The notes under the pieces were generated by a model, which did not search any database, was not told the DNA's origin, and worked only from the letters and a program-made list of their open reading frames with translations. The position numbers and the translations under genes are program-made. A stretch of DNA of 64,000 nucleotides from Hydrogenophaga sp. (GTDB taxonomy: Bacteria > Pseudomonadota > Gammaproteobacteria > Burkholderiales > Burkholderiaceae_C), in contig JAEUOT010000058.1 of NCBI GenBank assembly GCA_016790705.1, positions 124,001 to 188,000 on the forward strand, given 5' to 3'. Shown here one piece after another: positions 37,515 through 44,577 of this stretch. Position 1 is the first letter of the stretch. Every line of letters begins with the position of its first letter.

Positions 37515-37568
37515 CTACGCCTGCCACACCCCGAACCCGGCCGAGCGCAGGTCGATGCCGATTTCGAC
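37515..37568. repeat. Direct repeat copy 2: intact 3' end of the GIY-YIG-like gene
   Basis: The second copy of the 54-base direct repeat (see 36047-36100), including the TAG stop codon and the last 17 codons of the gene. The distance between the repeats is about 1.47 kb and contains only module B. Confidence 0.9.
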
Positions 37569-37838
37569 CTCGCGTTCTTGCGCAGTCTCGTAGCTCATGG
37601 GGTTAAAGCCCTCGTACAGATCGGGCAGCAGGCGCAGCCCGTACCTCATCACGTAGGCGTTGGCCTGGATGCCCGCCTTGTGTTTGTCGAAGCGCACATC
37701 CGGGTCCAGCCCCGTCATGCCCACGTACACACACGGTTTGCCCTCGACATAGCCCGGATTGCATTTGCGAAAGCGCGGCTCCTGCAGCACATCCGGGTGC
37801 AGCTCGATCACGTAGACGTGGTGGTGGGGGCGGGGCAT
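37515..37838 (-). CDS. GIY-YIG-like small protein
   Basis: A 107-residue protein with HHVYVIELHPDVL and CVYVGMTGLDPDVRFDKHKAG, which fits the two half-motifs (V-Y-V...Y-V-G) of the GIY-YIG nuclease fold, though the pattern is loose and homologues are often listed as hypothetical. The end YETAQEREVEIGIDLRSAGFGVWQA is duplicated as a relic at 36047-36100. Whether it is an active nuclease is unclear. Its 3' end appears to have served as the integration point of module B. Confidence 0.65.
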   Translation of the reverse strand: MPRPHHHVYVIELHPDVLQEPRFRKCNPGYVEGKPCVYVGMTGLDPDVRFDKHKAGIQANAYVMRYGLRLLPDLYEGFNPMSYETAQEREVEIGIDLRSAGFGVWQA

Positions 37839-37852
37839 CGGCCGCCTTCGGC

Positions 37853-38359
37853 TCAGTGTTTCAACGGTTGGGCTGCGGGGCGGGTTGCCGATCGTCTGAC
37901 CGGCTGCGGTTTCCGCACCGGCTCCAGCACCGGCCCACGGAGGTAGCGAATCACGCCGATCACCAGCAGCACATTGCCGATCAGGATCATCGCTTCCAAC
38001 CACGGCCCCAGCGCCACCAACGCCATCAGCACGGCCATCATCACGTAGCCACCCTCCGGCTTGCCCGTGGCCCAGGAGAACACCGAGCTGACGGCGCCGA
38101 CCACCGCGGAGTGCAGCAACAGAATGATCAGCAGGCCCAGCAGGATCTGTTTCAGACCGGTGGTCCAGCCGCCAATGTGCTCTTGCTTCAGCAGCCAGTA
38201 CACCGCAGCGCCAGCCAGCAACGCCGACACGAACAGCACACTGCTCTCGATACCGACATGGGTGAGCAAACGCCCGACGTACTGGCCGGGCCACGCCTTC
38301 CCGAGCGTGGTGAACCACTGCGCGAGCAACACCGTCAAAGCCAGAAAAAGGCGGATCAT
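37853..38359 (-). CDS. Hypothetical multi-pass membrane protein
   Basis: A 168-residue protein with four or five hydrophobic segments (MIRLFLALTVLLAQWF, SSVLFVSALLAGAAVYWLL, ILLGLLIILLLHSAVVGAV, YVMMAVLMALVALGPWLEAMILIGNVLLVIGVI) and a short basic tail. No family recognised. It overlaps the zinc-ribbon membrane protein gene by 4 bases (ATGA), so the two are translated as a unit and may act together. Confidence 0.75.
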   Translation of the reverse strand: MIRLFLALTVLLAQWFTTLGKAWPGQYVGRLLTHVGIESSVLFVSALLAGAAVYWLLKQEHIGGWTTGLKQILLGLLIILLLHSAVVGAVSSVFSWATGKPEGGYVMMAVLMALVALGPWLEAMILIGNVLLVIGVIRYLRGPVLEPVRKPQPVRRSATRPAAQPLKH

Positions 38360-39075
38360 TCGGCGGCCTCTTGTTCGTCTGGGGTCTTCAGCCAGCGGGA
38401 CCACTCGACCAGATGCATCGTGAAGACCGCACCGAGCACCACCATCGTGAGCGTGATCGTGGCGTTTTCAACCACGGGCCAGACGTCGCTGCCGAGTTTG
38501 TCGAAGCTCCCGCTCATCATGCTCAAGCCCGGGGCCTGCATGACCCCGATGTAGACCAGGGCCAACAACACAATCACGGCCCGTCGGCCCTTGGGTAGCG
38601 ACACGCTGCGCTGTGCGCCGAGCGCAAAGAGGATCAGCGCAGCCAGTGCGATGGACAACAACGTGCCGGCCAGGCTTACTTCGACCGAGAAGAACCGGGC
38701 GCCCAGTCCGCCCCCATAGACATCGGACAGTACGCTCTGGCCCCGAAAACCCAGGTGCTTGAGTAAGCGCGTCAGAGAAAACACCGGTTCGAGAACCACA
38801 CCCAGCGCGACCGACAGCAGCAGCGCGTCCAGGGTGGTGGCCTCCGTCCCGGGTCGAACCGTGCTGACCGGGGCAGGTCCTGCGGCTTTGGACGGCTTGC
38901 CGGCGGGGCGGGCGTGTGGCGTGGTGACCTGGTCTGCGGCCGCAGGCGGTGGCGCAGGCGGACGGTACTTGCCATAAATGATCCCGCACCGAGGGCATTC
39001 GTAGGCCGGAGCACGCTCCTCCTCCTTGCGGATGTACCCGCATTTCGGGCACACCTTCAACTCAAGCAGCTTCAC
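38356..39075 (-). CDS. Zinc-ribbon multi-pass membrane protein
   Basis: A 239-residue protein: N-terminal zinc ribbon (VCPKCGYIRKEEERAPAYECPRCGIIYG, four Cys), a Pro/Ala-rich linker (to about 75), then about four membrane helices. The layout of a cytosolic zinc ribbon joined to a membrane domain is seen in uncharacterised proteins with functions in membrane or envelope stress; here I can only state the layout. It is the first gene of a two-gene operon with 37853. Confidence 0.75.
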   Translation of the reverse strand: MKLLELKVCPKCGYIRKEEERAPAYECPRCGIIYGKYRPPAPPPAAADQVTTPHARPAGKPSKAAGPAPVSTVRPGTEATTLDALLLSVALGVVLEPVFSLTRLLKHLGFRGQSVLSDVYGGGLGARFFSVEVSLAGTLLSIALAALILFALGAQRSVSLPKGRRAVIVLLALVYIGVMQAPGLSMMSGSFDKLGSDVWPVVENATITLTMVVLGAVFTMHLVEWSRWLKTPDEQEAAE

Positions 39076-39289
39076 GGTCTCCTCCCCTTCGTCCGGTTGT
39101 AAGGTTTTGTGTCCGGATGATAAGTGAGCCGAAGGTCAGGCAATCAGTGCGCCGGATCTCGCATCGGCAGTGTGGGGCTGCACCTGAAAGACGATGAGGC
39201 GGTTGGCGACGCGTTGCCTGCGTCAGCCAATCTGGCGCGGCTCAGGTTTTCAAGGAGACCTCAACCAACTGCACCGGAGCTCATACAGC

Positions 39290-39334
39290 GCTTTCGACAT
39301 CGCGTAGGACGTAATCAAGGTGATGACGCTACGT
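39290..39334 (+). pseudogene. Helicase motif V relic (fragment 1)
   Basis: ATCAAGGTGATGACGCT at 39314-39330 is identical to 42462-42478 and encodes IKVMTL, the start of the motif V region of a UvrD-like helicase. The bases before it read SAFDIA-stop-DVIKV, in line with the same protein but already broken. The reading is lost after 39334, where the next gene begins (its 3' end is at 39335). The 215 bases before it (39076-39289) hold nothing I recognise. Confidence 0.45.
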
Positions 39335-40306
39335 CTAGTTGTGTTTCCCGGAGAACACGACTTCTTTGAAGAAATAGGCTGTCGGGTCCCAACGCGGACG
39401 GTTCTGCCTCGGGCCTTCCGTCGTGTACTGCCCCTCTGCATCGGAGCAGGCGACGGGGAGGTTCAACTCGTCGAGGGAACGGTTTTCCACCGAGCCATAG
39501 ATCATGAGGGCTGTGTACTCGGCGACCTTTTCGGTCGAATCGATTCGATTGACCGAGTACCCGACACGCAGGACGCCGTTTCGCCTGTCCTCTTCCGTCG
39601 TTTGGTCGACTTGGGATACCTCGTATTCGGCTCTAGGACCGATGTCTTCTAGACCGACGATGCCTTCTTCCTTGGAGGAATGTGGCCAGGGTTGGCTGCT
39701 CCTCGCGAGTTCTCTTTTCCGGACTTCAGGATGCTGGTCCCACCAGGCCACGCGCGCGATCCGCTGGTACTTCCATTCAACGTAGGCCACGCCACCTCGC
39801 ACCATCGACGCCGCCAGCGCTTCGTTTGAATGAAGCCACGGGGGAGTTTTGGGCGGGCGCGTTGGATCATTCTGCTCCCGTTCACTTTGGTCCTTTTTCT
39901 TGTCGGGTTCCGAGATGCGAATACCGGCATCCGGTTCAATGGCTCTACCGTATGGGGCTGGCCGCTGCGCACACTGGCGCATCAAATAAGCCCGAGCGTT
40001 GGAGTGAGCCGTTTGCAAGTCCATTTCCAGCCTCTCGGCGTGCTTGGCCTTGCTCAACTTGAGTTGCTCAAGCGCGGCCCGTTCCGCTTGTCGCTCCGTC
40101 TCCAGATGCGACCGAATTGCCACAGTCGTTCCGAGGAATACCAAAACGGTCACCGCCGCTGCCGTGGGGACTCGTATCGCCTTGCTTGACGTGATCTTGC
40201 CCACCAAGCCGTAAAAGCCAAGGAAAGCGACGTATCCCAACCCCAGAGCGATCGCAGCGACCACTGCAAAGGCCGCAAAGATCACCAGTTTCAAAAATAC
40301 GAGCAT
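39335..40306 (-). CDS. Hypothetical membrane-anchored protein
   Basis: A 323-residue protein with two N-terminal membrane helices (MLVFLKLVIFAAFAVVAAIALGLGYVAFLGFYGLVG and AAAVTVLVFLGTTVAI), a charged coiled-coil-like stretch (HLETERQAERAALEQLKLSKAKHAERLEMDLQ), and a soluble C-terminal domain with many Trp and Arg (WHLHS-type and VEWKYQRIARVAWWDQHP). No recognised family. Its 3' end abuts a helicase relic, so it may have been brought in by the same events that broke the helicase gene. Confidence 0.6.
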   Translation of the reverse strand: MLVFLKLVIFAAFAVVAAIALGLGYVAFLGFYGLVGKITSSKAIRVPTAAAVTVLVFLGTTVAIRSHLETERQAERAALEQLKLSKAKHAERLEMDLQTAHSNARAYLMRQCAQRPAPYGRAIEPDAGIRISEPDKKKDQSEREQNDPTRPPKTPPWLHSNEALAASMVRGGVAYVEWKYQRIARVAWWDQHPEVRKRELARSSQPWPHSSKEEGIVGLEDIGPRAEYEVSQVDQTTEEDRRNGVLRVGYSVNRIDSTEKVAEYTALMIYGSVENRSLDELNLPVACSDAEGQYTTEGPRQNRPRWDPTAYFFKEVVFSGKHN

Positions 40307-40359
40307 GTGTCCCCCTTGCGATCTGCGTTTTCCTACTTGGAAGCCTACAAGCCGTGGGA

Positions 40360-40686
40360 CTAGATCCGTTGATAGGTGCCTCGGCACGCGCCGCAACTGC
40401 AGGCCGTGCGCAGCGGCGGCGGCTCGCCAGGTTGGACAAGCGCCTCCTTGTCTTCGTACACCGAGATGGTGTCTCCACAAATGGGACAGGGCGTCCTGTT
40501 TTGACGCGTTGCGGTAAACGCTTTGAGCGCAACCACTGCTGCATTGGAAGCTGCGGATAGGCGCTGAAACTCTTCCGCAGGGTCGGGGGGGCTGAGTTTG
40601 TACGAAGCCGCAGCAATGATGACCACCACCACAACGAAAACAAAGGCCAAAGCCGCAACAGCAAGAAGAACGAAATCGCCGCCCAT
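40360..40686 (-). CDS. Small membrane protein with C-terminal zinc-finger-like cysteines
   Basis: A 108-residue protein: N-terminal membrane helix (VLLAVAALAFVFVVVVVIIAAASY), then a domain with CPICG and CSCGAC, five closely spaced Cys that suggest a zinc site. It is 53 bases upstream of the 39335-40306 gene on the same strand, possibly one operon. No family recognised. Confidence 0.6.
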   Translation of the reverse strand: MGGDFVLLAVAALAFVFVVVVVIIAAASYKLSPPDPAEEFQRLSAASNAAVVALKAFTATRQNRTPCPICGDTISVYEDKEALVQPGEPPPLRTACSCGACRGTYQRI

Positions 40687-40969
40687 GAGCCACCCTGTGT
40701 GTCTTGTTCGTATTGTTGCGAATGATAGGAGCTCTTTGGTTGGCGCATCCAGCGACCGAATGCCCGGCTTTCAATGGCGACAGCATCCCAGGGATATCCA
40801 GGAAGCTGTGACAAGAACCGACTGGACCGCTTCACTGTTTCGTCGTACTGCGCCGGTGGCCCAGCGCTTCTTACTCCCGCTTGATGACCGGCGAAAGGTC
40901 CAACAGGTTGCGCGCGTGGCGCGGTCGCTGCTTCGGGGTGGGCGACCGCAGCGCTTGCGCCGGGGGCAG
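40687..40969. other. Gene-free stretch upstream of helicase relic
   Basis: About 280 bases without a convincing gene. Short segments look coding-like (for example an open frame ending LLDLSPVIKRE-stop on the minus strand near 40877-40930), but I cannot assign them. It is probably part of the decayed insertion region. Confidence 0.3.
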
Positions 40970-41115
40970 GTCACCAGCCAACGGCCTGCTCGTGCTGTAC
41001 GACGACGCGCAGAGCGTCTACGAATGCGCGCAGAAGAAAAAACTTCTAGTTTGAGAGTCTGGGCATCCAGGCGCAGGGGCGCACCACCATTCTCAAGATC
41101 AACTACCGCGACGAA
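40970..41115 (+). pseudogene. UvrD-like helicase fragment 2 (broken)
   Basis: The stretch reads NGLLVLYDDAQSVYE..AQKKK and, after a one-base frame change at the A-run near 41037-41042 plus a TAG, FESLGIQAQGRTTILKINYRD. This is the Walker B/motif III neighbourhood (LYDDAQS) and the GRTTILKINYR segment of superfamily-1 helicases. Both a frameshift and a stop codon are visible, so the gene is dead. It continues in frame into an IS3 transposase fragment. Confidence 0.65.
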
Positions 41116-41296
41116 TTCAACCGCGAAGGGTTGCGCATCGAAGTCGATTCCAGCCTGTCGGGTGCGCGCGTCATCCGCGCGCTCAACGAGCTGGTTGAAG
41201 TGCGCGGAGCGCCACCGTCGATTCGCCTGGAGAACGGCCCGGTGCTCGTCGCCCAAGCCTTGGCCCAATGGGCGCAGTCATTCGAGAGGACTTCAA
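41110..41296 (+). mobile_element. IS3-family transposase OrfB fragment
   Basis: From about 41110 the frame reads DEFNREGLRIEVDSSLSGARVIRALNEL, then PPSIRLENGPVLVAQALAQWA. This matches the DDE core of IS3-type transposases (DDFNREGL.IEVD.SLPA.RVIR.L, then the I-R-x-DNGPE catalytic Asp), except that the catalytic Asp-Asn-Gly-Pro-Glu is now ENGPV, so both the Asp and Glu are lost. No OrfA, no terminal repeats. It is an internal remnant joined in frame to the helicase relic. Confidence 0.65.
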
Positions 41297-41434
41297 GTCA
41301 CCTTTTTGGGTGATGGTGGGACAGAACGATGAGGCGCACACTATAAAGGCATGTGTGACATATTGGGCCGCAGATGCATGGACCTATAAACCCTTGTCGT
41401 TAAATGACTAAGTAGTCTCATTCCGGAGGAAAAG

Positions 41435-41797
41435 ATGTTAAAAATTTCTCGCGGTATCGTGCTCATGGCGCTCATGGGTTGTGCTGGGCATGGCTTTGGT
41501 GCAGATCTTCAAACGCGGAAGAGTGTAGATAAGATAAATGAGGATAAATTGTTGCAGGCCAACGATTCTCAGTCAATTAAAAGAGACGTCCCTATTAGAA
41601 CTCTTCCCGGGGGGTCCTGGAGAAATAGTTGTGATTTCAATCCAGTGGCTGGGTGGCGTTCTGATTATGTATTTGGATATAGTTGTTCAAGGAAGAGTCG
41701 AACATTTGGCTCGTATTGGGATAACAGCACTTGCCCAGAAATGATAACGTGCTTTAGCTGGAAATCCTTAAGAATGCGGTGTGGGGAGACTTGCTAA
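41435..41797 (+). CDS. Small secreted Cys-rich protein, possibly CVNH-like
   Basis: A 120-residue protein with a signal peptide (MLKISRGIVLMALMGCAGHGFGAD) and a mature domain with six or more Cys and the pattern PGGSWRNSC, YSCSRKSRTFGSYWDNSTC, which is reminiscent of cyanovirin-N-homology domains (GSY..SC ... C....W....LD..C). The evidence is slim. GGAGGA at 41425-41430 is a strong ribosome site. The codon use is AT-richer than the flanking chromosome. It stands alone between relics. Confidence 0.5.
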   Translation: MLKISRGIVLMALMGCAGHGFGADLQTRKSVDKINEDKLLQANDSQSIKRDVPIRTLPGGSWRNSCDFNPVAGWRSDYVFGYSCSRKSRTFGSYWDNSTCPEMITCFSWKSLRMRCGETC

Positions 41798-42274
41798 TTG
41801 TTGCATTGGTATGCAATCGCGTGTTTGCTGCCTATATTTTCGCGAGAGTGCTGAGCCAATAGCAAGAATCGAATTCGTCACGGTACGAGCCCCTCGAACT
41901 GAGGCAGGATTGGGTGAGCCGAGTATCTGCTGTTGGGGTGGATTTCGAATTGTTTCACTCCACGGCGGTGGGGAGCCATAATCCGAAGATCTCAGACTTC
42001 GCGTTTGCTTATCGTTGATAGGATTCGTCGCTCGGACAGTGAGTACGGGAGCCTCAGCATTGGCTGCGCAGAGCGCTGAATTTGAAATGCGCAGTAAAGC
42101 CTGGGCTAAGTCGCGCTGGAGGCGACTCAAACGGAAGTCCGACGCCGCAAGGGGCCGCGCGAGAGCACCTTTGACGACCAAGGCGGCGATGGAGTCGACC
42201 ACAAAGCGCGGGTGTTTTGGTTCAACGAGAGAGATGTGCGAATCTATCGCCACAAATGGGGATCCTTGGGCGAC
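41798..42274. other. Gene-free stretch in the relic island
   Basis: About 480 bases with only disjoint open frames on both strands and no protein I recognise. It lies between the CVNH-like gene and helicase fragment 3 and probably contains further decayed coding sequence. Confidence 0.3.
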
Positions 42275-42530
42275 CACTGACACCAGGTGGCCGAGCTGCT
42301 GCCACAGCCCACCGTGAAGGCCACGCCTGGGCCGACATGGGCATCCTCTGCCGCCTCCACAGCGAAATGGATATGTGCGCCGAATTCCTGCGTAAACGCA
42401 AGCTGCCGCACCAGTTGCTCCGGAACTTGTCCAGCGTGTTCGACCTTGCCACGACAGCAGTATCAAGGTGATGACGCTGCACGTCAGCAAAGGGCTGGAG
42501 TTCTCGGTGGTGGCAAGTTTTCCGCTTGCA
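42275..42530 (+). pseudogene. UvrD-like helicase fragment 3 (frameshifted)
   Basis: Reading forward: VAELLPQ, then after a frame change AHREGHAWADMGILCRLHSEMDMCAEFLRKRKLPHQ, then a stop and another frame change, then SIKVMTLHVSKGLEFSVVA. The last part is helicase motif V (T.H..KGLEF.VV). At least two frame changes show it is dead. Its end is repeated at 43464, with an orphan membrane gene between the two copies. Confidence 0.65.
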
Positions 42531-42688
42531 TCCGAGGATAAAAAATTCTGAACCTTGTGACTGTTGCTACGATGTATGCGGTTTAGTGAAATAAGTTTGC
42601 TTTTAGTCGGACTGCAAATTTCAAATAGTTGGGCTTTTGTGAGAGGACTCTTGTGTTGGAGTGAGCTGGGAAATTAAAGGAGATATGT

Positions 42689-43417
42689 ATGAAGTCGCCG
42701 ATTGCTCGTCCAGGAACAAATATGTTCATGGTCTTCTCAATGCTTCTGCTTGGCGTTTTTGCCTCGGCATTAGTCGTAACTTTTGACTTCTGGATAAAAA
42801 ATGATGAGTTGGCATTATCTACCGCAGTGATAAGAAAAATTGCAGAAAGAAATGTCCCTACCGCGTGGGTTGTTGCCATTGCAGGTCCGACAGCTATGTC
42901 AATTGGTTTCTTTTTTTATCTAATTTCTTTTTTTCTGCTGGCGGTTCCGGCATTTGGGCTGCGGAAGTTCATTGAAAAAATAAGCAAAAATCAAAAAATT
43001 GACATCTTTCAACAGGTCAGCGAAAAGACAATTAAGAACTATCTGCCTGAGGGAGTGACTGTTGTGCCAGGTAGAAAATTTTCTGATGCCTTTATGTATC
43101 TATTGTTGACAAGTCGAGATTCGCATATAGCATCTGCGGCCCGGTTTTCATTTACGCAAATCATGTTCGCTCGATCCATAGGGGCTATCATGATCGGATT
43201 TTCATCTTATTTGTGTTGGATTCAATTAATTCCGTTGAAATCTAGTATTTTAATTATTGCGGCTACTTGGGTGTCTTTGATAGCGCTCTATGGAGTGGGT
43301 TTGACTTTTTTTGAACGCGTGGTGATTTCGGGGATTTTGATTGAGAGGCTTCATCAAAAGACGAGGCCGCAAAGTGGCAGTGCAAAGCAAGTCAGCAGTG
43401 GAGATAAGAGCAGTTAG
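42689..43417 (+). CDS. Orphan AT-rich membrane protein
   Basis: A 242-residue protein with about four membrane segments (NMFMVFSMLLLGVFASALVVTF, AMSIGFFFYLISFFLLAVPAFGL, ARSIGAIMIGFSSYLCWIQLI, SILIIAATWVSLIALYGVGL) and a cytosolic loop in the middle. AAAGGAGATAT before ATG 42689 is a good ribosome site. It is much AT-richer than the chromosome and lies between two copies of a 45-base helicase segment. No family recognised; a horizontally acquired cargo gene. Confidence 0.7.
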   Translation: MKSPIARPGTNMFMVFSMLLLGVFASALVVTFDFWIKNDELALSTAVIRKIAERNVPTAWVVAIAGPTAMSIGFFFYLISFFLLAVPAFGLRKFIEKISKNQKIDIFQQVSEKTIKNYLPEGVTVVPGRKFSDAFMYLLLTSRDSHIASAARFSFTQIMFARSIGAIMIGFSSYLCWIQLIPLKSSILIIAATWVSLIALYGVGLTFFERVVISGILIERLHQKTRPQSGSAKQVSSGDKSS

Positions 43418-43463
43418 GTATTGCTTGCAACCCCCAGGTGCTCTTGATTCGAGTTGAGAAATT

Positions 43464-43652
43464 TTGATGACGCTGCACGTCAACAAGGGGCTGGAGTTCC
43501 CGGTGTTGGCGCTGGTGGGCGCCGGGCGCATGCCCGCCGTGGCAGAAGACGAGCGCGAGGAGGCGCGGCTGTCTTATGTGGGGGCCACTCGGGCGACGCA
43601 GCGGTTGGTGATTAGGGCGGGTGGGGGAGGGAAGTTCGCCACGCGTATGTAG
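43464..43652 (+). pseudogene. UvrD-like helicase C-terminal fragment 4
   Basis: An open piece encoding MTLHVNKGLEFPVLALVGAGRMP (motif V) and EDEREEARLSYVGATRATQRLVI (motif VI, with the Arg finger region), ending GGKFATRM-stop. It is the C terminus of the same helicase as fragments 1-3. Without its upstream ATPase domains it cannot be functional. It ends 37 bases before the SIR2 gene's stop codon. Confidence 0.7.
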
Positions 43653-43689
43653 TCTTTTTGCTGGACTTGATCGCAATATTTTCTGCGAG

Positions 43690-44577
43690 TCACGCGTACA
43701 AGAGTCCGTTAGCCAAAAGCTCCTTGCGTCTCTCGCCACTCTTTTGAGCAAGCTCTTCGAGAATCATTGCTAGCTGCTCGTGATCATTGTCGGGCTTATA
43801 TCGAATAATCGATAGGCGCCGAAATTTTTTCCATAAATCGTCTGTTTCGTCGGATTCTCCTGATTGGAGAAGGTAGTGTGGCCTGGCATTCTGATGCGAA
43901 TATGCATATGACTCGAGGATGCTCGATATCGCTGGGTCGGCCATTGAAAATCCGATGAAAAGGAATGTATGCGTTAGAAGCAACGATGAAATGAAGTCTT
44001 TATAGTAAAAATTTTCATGCGCCCCGGACAAGTATGATGATTTGTCGAAAATCATCTCCTCTTGCTTGTCGATGTCGCCATGTAGTTTGATAATGTAATT
44101 GTTGTCGTCCCTGAACAGTTTGAATGCGTCCTTGTCGATTTTTGTGATTATGGTTGGGTAGCTTCGATCATTTGAATGCTCAATGTCCCAGGCAGTCTCT
44201 ATTAGCTTGTCAAAGTTTGTTGTTACAGTTATGCGTGGTTTTAGGCTTGTAACTGCCTTGTGGAGACGCGAAGGAGGTGCTTTTTTGCCAAAGGAGTCCC
44301 TGACGAAATCTTCCCATTGGTGTCCCAATTTTTCCTTAAGTAGTTGGCTTGCGAATAGGTATTCTTTTTCATTGACTAGTTGCTCTATTTTTCCCTTGAG
44401 TCTAGTGTCGTCCAGCAGAGATGTTGCATCATTAAGAAACTTGGCCCAGTCGGAAAAAGTACCGCCTCCATTTGGTTTCGCCCATTTTGAAGCTCCAGCC
44501 CCAATAAAAGGTACGAGCCTGCGCCGCGCTGCATCGGTTATCAGATCCGCGTTTAGCATGGTCGGTCCAGCGATCAC
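43690..44577 (-). CDS. SIR2-domain protein, candidate defence effector
   Basis: A 295-residue SIR2-like protein: PFIGAGAS (NAD-binding, residues 24-30), TVTTNFDKLIE (119-127, the Asn-Asp of the catalytic loop), IIKLHGDID (with His166) and FLFIGFSMADP (207-215). Proteins of this kind act as NADases that deplete NAD+ on phage infection in Thoeris, DSR, Nezha and pAgo-linked systems. Here it is the second gene of a two-gene unit, overlapping the ParA-like gene by 4 bases. AT-rich relative to the flanks. The defence role is inferred from the family and not shown. Confidence 0.85.
   Translation of the reverse strand: MIAGPTMLNADLITDAARRRLVPFIGAGASKWAKPNGGGTFSDWAKFLNDATSLLDDTRLKGKIEQLVNEKEYLFASQLLKEKLGHQWEDFVRDSFGKKAPPSRLHKAVTSLKPRITVTTNFDKLIETAWDIEHSNDRSYPTIITKIDKDAFKLFRDDNNYIIKLHGDIDKQEEMIFDKSSYLSGAHENFYYKDFISSLLLTHTFLFIGFSMADPAISSILESYAYSHQNARPHYLLQSGESDETDDLWKKFRRLSIIRYKPDNDHEQLAMILEELAQKSGERRKELLANGLLYA

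Noticed and set aside
41768-42490. 240-codon minus-strand frame in the relic region
   Set aside because: Antisense to helicase fragment 3 in its second half; no recognisable family and no ribosome site.
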